64,000 bases of DNA from CAXMST01 sp963793415 (GTDB lineage Bacteria; Actinomycetota; Thermoleophilia; Solirubrobacterales; 70-9). This document shows positions 8,380 through 16,947 of the stretch, piece by piece. The translations under genes were made by a program, and so were the position numbers. Location of the stretch: positions 2,480,001 through 2,544,000 of the forward strand of contig CAWCAC010000002.1 in the NCBI GenBank assembly GCA_963793415.1. Direction: 5' to 3'. The stretch's first letter is position 1. Each line of letters opens with the position of its first letter. The notes under the pieces are model-generated. The model was not told where the DNA came from and did not search any database. It saw nothing but the letters and a program-made list of their open reading frames with translations.

Positions 8380-9441
8380 CTATGCCGCCAGCGCTGCTCG
8401 CGCCGCCGAGAGCAGGCCATCGACGTCATCGGGCGTCGTGTCCCACGAGCACATCAGCCGGATCACGTCGTCCTGCTCGTCCCAGACGTAGAACGGGTGC
8501 TCGCCGGGCAGCGCCTCGTGGAGACCGTCGATCGCCGGCCGCGGCAGCTGCGCGAAGACGCCGTTCGCCTCGACCGGATGGACAACCTCGGCGCCGTCAA
8601 GGCGCTCGAGCCCGTCGGCGAGCAGCGCCGCCATCTCGTTTGCATGCGAGGCGCTGTGCAGCCAGAGCTCGCCGCCGAGCAGGACCTCGAACTGGGCGCT
8701 GATGAAGCGCATCTTCGAGGCGAGCTGCATCAGCTGCTTGCGGTTGAACGGCATCAGCGAGTCGTCGACGTCGCCGCAGAAGATCGCCAGCTCGCCGAAC
8801 ACGAGCCCGTTCTTGGTGCCGCCGAAGGAGATCGCGTCGACCCCGAGATCGGCGGTCAGCGCGCCGAGCCCGAGGCCGAGCGAGGCGGCGGCGTTGGCGA
8901 GACGGGCGCCGTCGACGTGGACCAGCATCCCGCGCTCGTGCGCGGCGGCGGCGATCGCCTCGATCTCCTCGGGCCGATAGACCGTGCCGAGCTCGCTGCT
9001 CTGGGTGATCGAGACGACCCGCGGCTGGACGTGGTGCTCGTCGCCGCGGCGCGAGTCCCAGCGGGCGACGTCGGCGGCGGTGATCTTGCCGTGCTCGGTC
9101 TCGACGGTCAGCAGCTTCAGGCCGGCGACGCGCTCCGGCGCCCCGCACTCGTCGACGTTGATGTGGGCGTCGGCGCTGCAGATCACGGCCTCGTGCGGGC
9201 GAGCCAGGGTCGAGAGGCAGACGACGTTGGCCCCGGTACCGTTGAAGACGGGCCAGGCACGTGCGTCCTCGCCGAAGTGGGAGCGGACCGTCGCTTCGAG
9301 CTTCGCGGTCCAGGGATCGGCGCCGTAGGAGGCGGCGTGGCCGGTGTTGGCGGCGGCGAGCGCCGCGAGCACGTCGGGATGGGCACCGGCGTGGTTGTCG
9401 GAGGCGAACTCGCGCACGGGCCCCGGCTCGGACGGGCTCAA
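8380..9441 (-). CDS. threonine aldolase-like PLP enzyme (beta-eliminating lyase family)
   Basis: The 353-residue product matches low-specificity L-threonine aldolases (fold type I PLP enzymes that split threonine to glycine and acetaldehyde). It has FASDNHAGAHPDV at the N-terminus, FNGTGANV near the PLP phosphate site, HVDGARLANAAASLG with the PLP-binding Asp and Arg, and SFGGTKNG with the Schiff-base lysine. TTG at 9439-9441 with GAGG eight bases upstream is taken as start; GTG at 9417 is possible. It is the last gene of an apparent operon with the SDR and the DUF6421-like genes (10-base gaps), so its true substrate may not be threonine. Confidence 0.88.
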   Translation of the reverse strand: MSPSEPGPVREFASDNHAGAHPDVLAALAAANTGHAASYGADPWTAKLEATVRSHFGEDARAWPVFNGTGANVVCLSTLARPHEAVICSADAHINVDECGAPERVAGLKLLTVETEHGKITAADVARWDSRRGDEHHVQPRVVSITQSSELGTVYRPEEIEAIAAAAHERGMLVHVDGARLANAAASLGLGLGALTADLGVDAISFGGTKNGLVFGELAIFCGDVDDSLMPFNRKQLMQLASKMRFISAQFEVLLGGELWLHSASHANEMAALLADGLERLDGAEVVHPVEANGVFAQLPRPAIDGLHEALPGEHPFYVWDEQDDVIRLMCSWDTTPDDVDGLLSAARAALAA

Positions 9442-9451
9442 GAGCCGCGCC

Positions 9452-10169
9452 TCACGGGTACAGGGGCAGCCGCTTGCCGTTCATCCGCGAGGCCGAGTCG
9501 GAGCAGATGAAGACGCAGGCCTCGGCGATGTCCTCGGCCGGGGTCAGCGTCTTGTAGGCCTTGTCGGGATTCTCCTCGCGCATCTGCGGCGTCACGATCG
9601 CGTTGATGACGACGATGTTGGCCGTCGCCCCGTTGCCGTCCTCCTTGAACGAGTCGGCGAGCGCCAGGGTCCAGCTCTCGGCCGCGGCCTTTGTCGCCGC
9701 GTAGGAGGCGTTGCCCTGCTGCGGCGACCTGCGCCTGGGACGAGCTGACAAGCACGAAGCGGCCCTTGCCGCTGCGCGTCAACGGGCCGTGGAAGGCACG
9801 GCTGGTGCGCTGCACGGTACGGACGAGCAGGTCGTGCAGGAATTCGTAGTCGTCGAGCGAGGCGGACTCGATCGGCTCTCCCCCGCGCCAGCCGCCGACC
9901 AGGTGCAGGAGGCCGTCGACGTGGCCGAAGCGCTCCTCCAGGCCCGCGGCCCAGGCTCGCGCCGCGTCCTCGTCGAGCAGGTCGACGACCTGGGCGTCGA
10001 TCCGATCCTCCGGGAGTCCGAGCCGCTCGCCGAGCTCGTCGAGCACGTCCTCGCGGCGATCGGTCAGCGCCACGGTCGCGCCCTCGCGCGCGAGCGCCTC
10101 GGCAACGAGCGGCCCGAGGCCGCCACCGGCGCCGGCGACGGCGATCACCCTGTCTTCGAGCTTCGGCAT
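9452..10169 (-). pseudogene. SDR-family oxidoreductase, frameshifted
   Basis: The 5' two thirds encode a short-chain dehydrogenase: Rossmann motif AGAGGGLGPLVAEAL, DRRE for cofactor choice, LLHLVGGWRGG, and FVLVSSSQAQ ending in the catalytic Ser strand. At about 9715-9728 the frame breaks. The continuation, GNASYAATKAAAE with the catalytic YxxxK and the C-terminal NGKRLPLYP, lies in another frame and stops at 9452. One extra base, or two missing bases, in the CTGCTGCGGCGACC stretch explains it. Taken literally, the protein loses its catalytic Tyr/Lys. The rest shows no decay, so a recent mutation or a sequencing error is likely. ATG at 10167-10169 is the start. Confidence 0.8.
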
Positions 10170-10179
10170 CCCCGCCAAC

Positions 10180-12258
10180 CTAACTCAAAGCCAGCGCCGG
10201 CTCGAGCTTCGGCTGCAGCTGCGTGTAGAAGAGGCTGAGCGGGAACTCGTCGTCACGGACGAGGTCGACGAGCTGCTTCGGCTCGGTGACCTCGGGCAGA
10301 TCGCGCCGCTCCCTGGCCCAGACCGAGGTCTCGGCCGGCGGCACGTAGGCGGCAACGAGGTCGTGGGCGGCGATCCACTGGCCGAGCTTCGAGCGGTCGA
10401 TCCCGGTCCGGTAGAGGTCGGCGACCGCGACGCGCAGCCGCTCGACCCCGTCGGCAAGGGTCGACCAGTCGATCCGCAGCTCGTTGTCGGTCCAGTGCAC
10501 GTAGCCCTCGCGATGGAGGAAGGCGAACAGGAGCTGGCCGCCGAGCCCGTCGTAGTTGCGGACCCGCGAGCCGGTCACCGGGAAGCGGAAGAGGCGGTCG
10601 AAGAGGATCGCGTACTGAACGTGGCGGCCGAGCGCGAAGCCCTCGGCCTCGAGCTTGACGGCCTCGCCGAAGGTCGTCAGATCGCAGCGCAGCTCCTCCA
10701 GCGAGTACATCCAGTACGGGCTGCGCTGGCGGATCATGAACGGGTCGAAGGGGAGATCGCCGCGCATGTGGGTGCGGTCGTGGATCAGGTCCCAGGCCAT
10801 GTAGGCCTCCTGCGAGAGGGTCGGCGAGCGCAACAGCCCGGCCGCATCCGGAGGCAGGTTCAGCTTCAGGATCCGCGCCGCCTCGCCGCAGACGCGACGG
10901 AAGCGCTCCGCCTCGCGGTCGCAGAAGATGCCGCCAAAGTAGCTCGGCGGGCGCTCTGCGGTCGCGAACGTCTCCGGGAAGAGGACGGCACACTCGGACT
11001 CGTAGCCCTCCGTGTAGGCGACGAGCTCGACCGGGAGGTACTTCGCGTTGTCGTAGGTGCGCTCGAGCTCGGCGATCCACTCGGGCCACGGGACGCGGAC
11101 GATCAGCGCCTCCAGGCAGGTGTCGGTGGAGGCGTTCTGCTTGTACATCGGGAACAGGACCAGGTGCTCGATCCCGTCGCGGCGATCGCGCTCGGGGTGG
11201 AACGCCTCGACCGAGCGGATGAAGTCGGGCTTGCCGAAGTCGTGGTCGGCCCAGCGCCGCAGATCGACGTAGAGCGCCTCGAAGTACTCGGTCTGGTGCG
11301 GGAAGTGATGGGCGAGCCCACCGACGGCGGCGATCATGTCGGCGATCGCCTGGTTGAGGCGGCCGTGATCGCGGCCGGCGAGGTCGATCGAGCCGTCCGG
11401 CTCCTGCTGAACCCGGACCTCGGAGACGAGCGCCACGAGGCGCTCCCAGCCCGGGTCCTCGGCCGCGGCCGATCGCGGCGCCGCCGGCTCGTCGGCGAAC
11501 GAGGGCTCGGCCGCCCAGTAGATGAGGTTGACCCAGAGCTCCTCGTGATCGAGGGCGCCGATGCAGTCGTCGCCGAACAGATCCGAGTCCGCAAGCACGA
11601 CGACCCGCCCGGCGCCGTGCTCGGCGACCGCCGCGAGCGGCGCTCCGGCGGGCGCCGCTGTCGGGCTGGTGACCGCGATCGGCATCGCGCCGTCCGTCAG
11701 CGCGAGCGTGCCGGTCCGGTAGAAGCAGGCCTCGCCGACCCTGACCAGCGGGTCGGAGCCGGCACGGGAGCCGGGCACGAGATCGGCGAGCACCCAGGAC
11801 GGGGCGTCGCCCCGGTGGCGCTCGTAGTCCTGCACGGTCGCGTTCTCGACCTGCACGTCGAAGCGCTCGAGCAGCTGGTTCAGATTGCTGCCGTACTTGT
11901 CCTGCTCGGTCTCGCCGAGCACGACGAGGCCGCCCCCGGCCGAGACGAAGGACTCGATCGCATCGATCTCGGCGGCCGTGAAGCGGGGCTCGCCGCGACC
12001 GGTGGTCGCCTCCCACTTCGGGTCCGACGGGTGGGCGATGACGAGCACCGAGGTCTCGTCGAGCTGGTCGGCGAGCGGGGCGTCGGAGGTGGCGGCCACC
12101 ACGAAGTCGCGCCGCGAGAGCAGCTCGGCGGCGCGGGCCAGCGACGAGTCCTCCGGGTGTGAGGGCTGCATCTGCGCCGCCCGGCCGGCATCGATCGTCC
12201 ACGCCTCGGAATGGCCCTCGTCGAAGAGCACCTGCGCGGTCTTGGTCGTCTCGATCAT
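10180..12258 (-). CDS. large two-domain protein: DUF4350/GIFT-like domain plus DUF6421-like domain
   Basis: A 692-residue soluble protein. Residues 1 to about 260 look like the DUF4350/GldG-auxiliary (GIFT, glutamine amidotransferase-like) fold: QVLFDEGHSEAWTI, SVLVIAHPSDP, FVSAGGGLVVLGE and RVVVLADSDLFGDD. From about 275 the sequence resembles what I recall of the actinobacterial family DUF6421, with blocks FPMYKQNASTDTCLEALIVR, WDLIHDRTHMRGDLPFDPFM and YSLEELRCDLTTFGEA. The conserved-looking HDxxH followed by EELRxD could bind a metal, but that is a guess. No function is known to me. TACCTT six bases before the ATG suggests a leaderless mRNA. It is the first gene of the operon with the SDR and aldolase genes. 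Confidence 0.82.
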   Translation of the reverse strand: MIETTKTAQVLFDEGHSEAWTIDAGRAAQMQPSHPEDSSLARAAELLSRRDFVVAATSDAPLADQLDETSVLVIAHPSDPKWEATTGRGEPRFTAAEIDAIESFVSAGGGLVVLGETEQDKYGSNLNQLLERFDVQVENATVQDYERHRGDAPSWVLADLVPGSRAGSDPLVRVGEACFYRTGTLALTDGAMPIAVTSPTAAPAGAPLAAVAEHGAGRVVVLADSDLFGDDCIGALDHEELWVNLIYWAAEPSFADEPAAPRSAAAEDPGWERLVALVSEVRVQQEPDGSIDLAGRDHGRLNQAIADMIAAVGGLAHHFPHQTEYFEALYVDLRRWADHDFGKPDFIRSVEAFHPERDRRDGIEHLVLFPMYKQNASTDTCLEALIVRVPWPEWIAELERTYDNAKYLPVELVAYTEGYESECAVLFPETFATAERPPSYFGGIFCDREAERFRRVCGEAARILKLNLPPDAAGLLRSPTLSQEAYMAWDLIHDRTHMRGDLPFDPFMIRQRSPYWMYSLEELRCDLTTFGEAVKLEAEGFALGRHVQYAILFDRLFRFPVTGSRVRNYDGLGGQLLFAFLHREGYVHWTDNELRIDWSTLADGVERLRVAVADLYRTGIDRSKLGQWIAAHDLVAAYVPPAETSVWARERRDLPEVTEPKQLVDLVRDDEFPLSLFYTQLQPKLEPALALS

Positions 12259-12264
12259 GGCCCT

Positions 12265-12270
12265 AAGGTA
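12265..12270 (-). promoter_or_regulatory. -10 box of the DUF6421-like operon
   Basis: TACCTT on the minus strand, with six bases to the ATG at 12258. The geometry is that of a leaderless transcript that would carry three genes down to 8380. Confidence 0.45.
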
Positions 12271-12335
12271 GCGCGGCCGGTGGCCTTTGCCGGTCCGGGC
12301 GCTGCGGTTGTGCCGGGCGGGCGAACCGAACCCGA

Positions 12336-12341
12336 TACGTT
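12336..12341 (+). promoter_or_regulatory. -10 box of the DoxX-like gene
   Basis: TACGTT with eight bases to the ATG at 12350; leaderless-type spacing. It is back to back with the promoter at 12265-12270. Confidence 0.4.
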
Positions 12342-12349
12342 GCGCCTCG

Positions 12350-12727
12350 ATGACTACCTCGCAGCGGCTGCTCGCCGCCTTCTGGATCGTTGCCGGCGTC
12401 AACCACTTCGTCAATCCGAAGTTCTACGAGGCGATCATGCCCGACTACCTGCCCGCGCACCGCGAGCTCGTGCAGTGGAGTGGCGTCGCCGAGGTGATCG
12501 GCGGCCTCGCCGTGCTCTCGCGCCGGACCCGTCACCCGTTCGCCCGCTGGTGGATCCTCGGCGTCCTCGCCGCCGTCTACCCCGCCAACGTGCACATGGC
12601 GCTCAACCCCGAGCGCTACAAGCAGGTCCCCCAGCCGGCCCTGTGGGCCCGCCTGCCGCTGCAGTTCGTAGCCGCCTGGTGGGCCTGGAAGGCCACAGCA
12701 CCGGCAGCGGAGTCAATCGGCGACTGA
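12350..12727 (+). CDS. DoxX-like small membrane protein
   Basis: A 125-residue protein with about four hydrophobic segments. The signature FWIVAGVNHFVNPKFYEAIMP followed by SGVAEVIGGLAVL is typical of DoxX/DoxD-related inner-membrane proteins. These are often paired with redox or thiol functions, but their biochemical role is uncertain. ATG 12350 is preferred over upstream in-frame starts because family homology begins here and a -10 box sits just before it. Confidence 0.85.
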   Translation: MTTSQRLLAAFWIVAGVNHFVNPKFYEAIMPDYLPAHRELVQWSGVAEVIGGLAVLSRRTRHPFARWWILGVLAAVYPANVHMALNPERYKQVPQPALWARLPLQFVAAWWAWKATAPAAESIGD

Positions 12728-12785
12728 GAGGTCGCTGATCAAGGACGCACAAGGCGAAGCGTGCTGCAGCACGTGAGCCGCGGAG

Positions 12786-12804
12786 GACGCCGAGCAGCGG
12801 CGTC
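12786..12804. terminator. hairpin between convergent genes
   Basis: GACGCCG (12786-12792), loop AGCAG, CGGCGTC (12798-12804): a perfect 7-bp stem ending right at the transglycosylase stop. A 14-base palindrome CGTGCTGCAGCACG at 12760-12773 precedes it. It could terminate transcription from both sides; there is no T-run. Confidence 0.4.
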
Positions 12805-13512
12805 TCAGCCGTCGATCCCTAACGCGTCGCCGTGCTTGTCGCGATACATCTCGCGTTTCTCGAGGACCTCGTCGACGTAGCTGCGGGTCTCGGGGAACTC
12901 GATGTCGTCGCGCTCGAGCTCGGCCCCTCCCCAGGAGTCGACGTTGCCGCTGCCGGCGTTGTAGGCGGCAAGCGCCGCGACCTCGTTGCCCTCGTAGACG
13001 TCGAGCAGGTGCCGCAGGTAGAAGGTGCCGTAGCGGATGTTGAGGTCGGGATCGGAGAGGTCCTCGTAGACGAAGGTCTCGCCGCCCGAGAGGTTCTCGA
13101 TCGTGTCCCCGGTGTCGGGGGTGATCTGCATCAGCCCGCGGGCGCCGGCGTGCGAGGTCTGGTCGGAGAAGCGGGACTCGGCGTAGATCACGGCCGCGAT
13201 CAGGGCCGCGTCGACGTCCTTCTCATCGGCCTGCTGGCGAATGATGCTCTCGTAGCGGAGCGGCAGCGTGATCTCGGCAATCGTGTCGCCGAAGTCGATC
13301 CTGGAGATCCCGTATCCGGCCGCGATGACGACACCGAGGATCAACAGCATCACGCCGCGCGATGCGCCCCTCGCCGCGCTGCGGCGGCTGCGCCGACCCC
13401 GTGCGCGCCGCGGCGGCGGGCGGCGGGCTCCCCGCGGCGGCGGGCGGCGCCCGCTGCGGCCGCTGCCACCCCGGGGCGGGGAACTGCCTCGTTTCGTGGT
13501 CGAGCCGGCCAC
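12805..13512 (-). CDS. membrane-anchored lytic transglycosylase (SLT domain)
   Basis: A 235-residue protein. The first ~50 residues are extremely Arg/Pro/Gly-rich and cytoplasmic by charge, followed by one transmembrane helix (MLLILGVVIAAGYGI). The extracellular part is an SLT/goose-lysozyme-like domain with the catalytic Glu in VIYAESRFS, then GARGLMQITPDTG and AYNAGSGNVDSWGG. It would cut peptidoglycan glycan strands from the outer face of the membrane. GTG at 13510-13512 is taken as start; ATG 13350 just before the membrane segment is possible. It is downstream of coaE and rpsA and probably cotranscribed. Confidence 0.87.
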   Translation of the reverse strand: MAGSTTKRGSSPPRGGSGRSGRRPPPRGARRPPPRRARGRRSRRSAARGASRGVMLLILGVVIAAGYGISRIDFGDTIAEITLPLRYESIIRQQADEKDVDAALIAAVIYAESRFSDQTSHAGARGLMQITPDTGDTIENLSGGETFVYEDLSDPDLNIRYGTFYLRHLLDVYEGNEVAALAAYNAGSGNVDSWGGAELERDDIEFPETRSYVDEVLEKREMYRDKHGDALGIDG

Positions 13513-13564
13513 CGGCCCAAGATAGCGAGGGCCCTCCCCTGCAAATGAAACCGAGCGGCCCCGC

Positions 13565-14188
13565 TCAGCCCTGGCGCGCGGCCGCGAGCTGCGGATAGAG
13601 CCTCCGCAGCTCCTGTTCGAGCTCGTCGATGTGACCGTTGTTGTGGACGACGAAGGTCGCGAGCGCCGCCTTCTCGTGCTGGGGCAGCTGGCGCGAGTGG
13701 CGGCCCTCGAGCTGCGCCGTCCCACGAGCCGAGGCGCGGTCGGTGCGAACCTCGTCGTCGGCGATCACGGCGATCGTCGCGTCGAAGATCTCGTGCATCC
13801 GCCCCTCGAACAGGAGCGGGACCTCGACGACCGCGACCGCGAGGCCGGGCTCGAGCCCCTCCTTCCACTCCGCGACACGGTCGCCGACGCGCGGGTGCAG
13901 GACCGATTCGAGCCAGGTCAGCTCGTCGGGGTCCTCGAAGACGATGCCGGCGATCCGGCCCCGGTCGAGGTGCCCGTCCTCGTGGGTGACCCGCTCGCCC
14001 CAGCGCTCGACCAGCAGCGCCGCCACCTGATCGGAGGCGAGCAGCTCGTGGACGACGGCGTCGGTCGAGAGGGTCTCGGCGCCGAGCTCGCCGAGCAGCC
14101 TCAGCGTCTCGGACTTGCCCGCAGCGATGCCGCCGGTCAGCCCGATCAGCGCGGGGCCTGACCGGGGAGCGTCAGCGGAGGCGCTCAC
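13565..14188 (-). CDS. coaE: dephospho-CoA kinase
   Basis: The 207-residue product has the P-loop LTGGIAAGKSE near residue 17, LSTDAVVHELL (the Asp that coordinates substrate), VLHPRVGDRV, and VAVVEVPLLFEG, all standard CoaE blocks. CoaE phosphorylates the 3'-OH of dephospho-CoA in the last step of CoA synthesis in the cytosol. The lid region EVRTDRASARG is somewhat divergent from the usual QxxRxxxR. The rpsA-coaE order is common in actinobacteria. Confidence 0.95.
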   Translation of the reverse strand: MSASADAPRSGPALIGLTGGIAAGKSETLRLLGELGAETLSTDAVVHELLASDQVAALLVERWGERVTHEDGHLDRGRIAGIVFEDPDELTWLESVLHPRVGDRVAEWKEGLEPGLAVAVVEVPLLFEGRMHEIFDATIAVIADDEVRTDRASARGTAQLEGRHSRQLPQHEKAALATFVVHNNGHIDELEQELRRLYPQLAAARQG

Positions 14189-14203
14189 GGCGACCTCCGA
14201 AAG

Positions 14204-15655
14204 TCAGGAGTTCTCGGAGTCGTCCTCGGCCGGGGTCTCCGAGAAGACCTCGTCCGAGAGGCCGAGCTCGGGCACTTCCGGCTCGGGAGCGGGCTCCGCA
14301 GGAGCCTCGGCTGCCTCGGGCGCCGGAGCTTCCTCGACGGGAGCCTCAGCTGCCTCGGGGGCGGGGGCCTGCTCGGCGGGAGCCTCCTCGACCGGCGCCT
14401 CAGGCACAGCGGCCTCGGGAGCCGGCTCCTCATAGGCGGGGGCCTCGACGGCCTCTTCCACCTGGGGGGCGGCGGCCGCCTGAGCGCGAGCGAACGCGTC
14501 CTGGAGCGGCATGCCGCCCTCGCCGACGCGCTTGATCGAAAGGCTGATCCGACGGCGCTCCTCGTCGATCTCGAGGATCTTGACGCGGACCTCTTCGCCG
14601 GGATTGACGACCTCGGCCGGGGTCTCGACGTGATGCTCGGCGAGCTCGGAGATGTGGACGAGGCCCTCGACGCCGGGCACGATCTCGACGAAGGCGCCGA
14701 AGGCGACGACCTTGGTGACCTTGCCCGAGAGCGAGGAGCCGGGGCCGTAGGAGTTGAGCACCGTCTGCCACGGGTCCTCCTGCGTCTGCTTGAGACCGAG
14801 CGAGATGCGCTGGCGGTCGCGGTCGATGTCGAGGACCTTGACCTTGACCGTCTCGCCGATCGAGAGGACCTCGGAAGGATGGTTGACGTGGCTCCAGCTG
14901 ATCTCGGAGATGTGGATCAGGCCGTCGATGCCCTCGAGGTCGACGAAGGCTCCGAAGTCGACGATGTTGGAGATCTGGCCCTCGACGACCTGGCCGGGCT
15001 GCAGGCGCTCGAGGATCTGCTCGCGCTGCTCCTTGCGCTCGTCCTCGAGGATCGCGCGGCGGGAGAGGACGACGTTGTTGCGGGACCGGTTGAGCTCGAT
15101 CACCTTGCACTCGAGCGGCTGGCCCATGAACTCGTCGAGGTTGTGGACACGGCGGATGTCGACGAGCGAGGCTGGCAGGAAGCCGCGGATCCCGAGGTCG
15201 AGGATCAGGCCGCCCTTGACGACCTCGATCACGGTGCCCTCGACGACCTCGCCGGACTCGGCGGCGGCCTCGATCTTGCGCCAGGCCTTCTCGAAGCGGG
15301 CGCGCTTCTTGGAGAGGATCAGGCGACCCTCGGCGTCCTCCTTGGTGAGGACGAGTGCGTCGACCTGCTCGCCGAGGCTGACCTCGTCGGCGGGATCGAC
15401 GGAGCGGCGGATCGAAAGCTCGTGCGAGGGAATGACTCCCTCGGACTTCCAGCCGATGTCGACGAGGACCTCGTCCTTGTCGATCCGGACGACCTCGCCG
15501 GTGACGACCTGGCCTTCTTCGAAGTGGGTGATCGTCGCGTCGTAGTTGGGGAAGATCTCGCCGTTCAACTCCAGCAACAGACCATCGGACCCCTCGACGG
15601 GGGTCGCACCTTCGGGCGCCAGCACGGCGCCGCCTGCTGTCTCGACAGCGGACAA
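14204..15655 (-). CDS. rpsA: 30S ribosomal protein S1
   Basis: Four S1 RNA-binding domains are visible in sequence: EEGQVVTGEVVRIDKDEVLVDIG, GEVVEGTVIEVVKGGLILDLG, GQVVEGQISNIVDFGAFVDL and GSSLSGKVTKVVAFGAFVEI. Four domains is the usual actinobacterial form, against six in E. coli. The protein helps mRNA binding on the ribosome. The last ~95 residues are an Ala/Pro/Glu-rich tail with near-repeats of PAPEAAEAPVEEA, acidic and probably disordered. TTG at 15653-15655 is the most likely start; GTG at 15625 is an alternative; the longer frame to 15769 runs into the divergent promoter region. Confidence 0.95.
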   Translation of the reverse strand: MSAVETAGGAVLAPEGATPVEGSDGLLLELNGEIFPNYDATITHFEEGQVVTGEVVRIDKDEVLVDIGWKSEGVIPSHELSIRRSVDPADEVSLGEQVDALVLTKEDAEGRLILSKKRARFEKAWRKIEAAAESGEVVEGTVIEVVKGGLILDLGIRGFLPASLVDIRRVHNLDEFMGQPLECKVIELNRSRNNVVLSRRAILEDERKEQREQILERLQPGQVVEGQISNIVDFGAFVDLEGIDGLIHISEISWSHVNHPSEVLSIGETVKVKVLDIDRDRQRISLGLKQTQEDPWQTVLNSYGPGSSLSGKVTKVVAFGAFVEIVPGVEGLVHISELAEHHVETPAEVVNPGEEVRVKILEIDEERRRISLSIKRVGEGGMPLQDAFARAQAAAAPQVEEAVEAPAYEEPAPEAAVPEAPVEEAPAEQAPAPEAAEAPVEEAPAPEAAEAPAEPAPEPEVPELGLSDEVFSETPAEDDSENS

Positions 15656-15732
15656 GGGCGGGAATGATAGGGAAAGCCGCAAACGGGGGAGCCCCGACGT
15701 GCGAACGGCCTCCAAAGGCGCCGTTCCGTCAC

Positions 15733-15738
15733 TAGACT
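15733..15738 (+). promoter_or_regulatory. -10 box of the flavoprotein gene
   Basis: TAGACT, eleven bases before the ATG at 15750, giving a 5' leader of only about five bases. The same hexamer precedes holA. Confidence 0.45.
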
Positions 15739-15749
15739 GCCGACCCCGA

Positions 15750-16922
15750 ATGCCCGTCAGGAAGACCAAGCGAGGCGCCGAACGGACCCCTCTGGAGGGC
15801 GATTGGGACGTCCTCGTCTGCGGCGCCAGCTTCGCCGGCCTGACGATCGCGCGCGAGCTCGCCGGCTCCGGCGTCCGTGTTCTCGTGCTCGACCGCTACG
15901 AGATCGGCGAGCGCCAGACCTCGGCCTGCGGCGCCCCGACCGAGTGGCTCGAGAACCTCGGCCTCGCCGGCTCGATCCGCCAGACCTTCAACGAGCTCGA
16001 CTTCCACACTCCATACACGGACACGGTGATGCGCCTGCCGTGGTCGTTCTCGGTCTTCGACTACCCCGAGCTCTGCCGCCTGCTCTGGGAGCAGGCGGGC
16101 GAGGCCGAGTTCGAGACGGCGAAGATCGTCGGACTCGCCGGCGGGCGCCCGGCGCCCGCCGCCACCATCGACCCCGGGCACGTCTTCGAGGTCGAGACCG
16201 ATCGTGGAATCGTCAAGGCGCCGCTGGTCGTCGACTGCCTCGGCTGGCGTCGGGTGCTCGGAGCCGAGGGCTACCAGCCGCCCGACGGGCCGCTCTCGCG
16301 CGGGCTCGAGGTCCATCCCGGCGGCAGCAACGACCGCATGGAGCTCTGGATCGAGCGCGGCGTCGTCCCCGCCGGCTACGGCTGGAGCTTCCCTGCCGGC
16401 GACGAGCTGCGCGTCGGCGTCGGCTCTTTCGACCCGAAGTTCCACGTCAAGCAGCCGACCGTCGAGCTGACCGAGCGCCTCGGCCTGCCTCCTGAGGGCT
16501 ACCAGGGCAACTGGATTCCCCACCGGCTCAGGGAAGCGACCGAGAGCGGGATCTTCTTCTGCGGCGATTCCGCCGGCCACTGCCTGCCGCTGACCGCCGA
16601 GGGAATCCGCACGGCGTTCTACTTCTCGCTCGCCGCCGGGCGCGAGATCCGCGCCGTCGTCGAGGGCCGATCGGATCGCGGCGCGGCGCTCCGCTCCTAC
16701 GCCGCCTTCAACGCGCGCCATCGCTGGCACTTCGAGTGGATGCTGCGCGTCCAGAAGCTGATCCCCCGGGTGCCGCCGCGACTGCTGGCGCCGGCGCTGC
16801 GCGGCCTCAGCAACGACGCCTTCGTCAGGTGGTCGTTCAACCACTACCTGAACATCGCGCCTCCCTCCTTCGCGCTCGGCCAGGGTGCAGCCGCCGGGCC
16901 GCGTCAGCCGGTCGCCGCCTGA
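15750..16922 (+). CDS. FAD-dependent oxidoreductase, geranylgeranyl reductase-like
   Basis: A 390-residue flavoprotein of the GR2/geranylgeranyl-reductase type. It has an N-terminal Rossmann motif (DVLVCGASFAGLTIARELA), the VLVLDRYEIGERQTSACG segment typical of archaeal and actinobacterial isoprenoid reductases, and the second FAD-binding GIFFCGDSAGHCLPLTAEGIRTAF. Such enzymes saturate isoprenoid chains of quinones, carotenoid-like lipids or chlorophyll-type side chains. The substrate is not shown by neighbours. It is probably peripheral to the membrane; no signal peptide is seen. Confidence 0.88.
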   Translation: MPVRKTKRGAERTPLEGDWDVLVCGASFAGLTIARELAGSGVRVLVLDRYEIGERQTSACGAPTEWLENLGLAGSIRQTFNELDFHTPYTDTVMRLPWSFSVFDYPELCRLLWEQAGEAEFETAKIVGLAGGRPAPAATIDPGHVFEVETDRGIVKAPLVVDCLGWRRVLGAEGYQPPDGPLSRGLEVHPGGSNDRMELWIERGVVPAGYGWSFPAGDELRVGVGSFDPKFHVKQPTVELTERLGLPPEGYQGNWIPHRLREATESGIFFCGDSAGHCLPLTAEGIRTAFYFSLAAGREIRAVVEGRSDRGAALRSYAAFNARHRWHFEWMLRVQKLIPRVPPRLLAPALRGLSNDAFVRWSFNHYLNIAPPSFALGQGAAAGPRQPVAA

Positions 16923-16947
16923 TCCGGCGGGACGGCCGCCCTATCCC

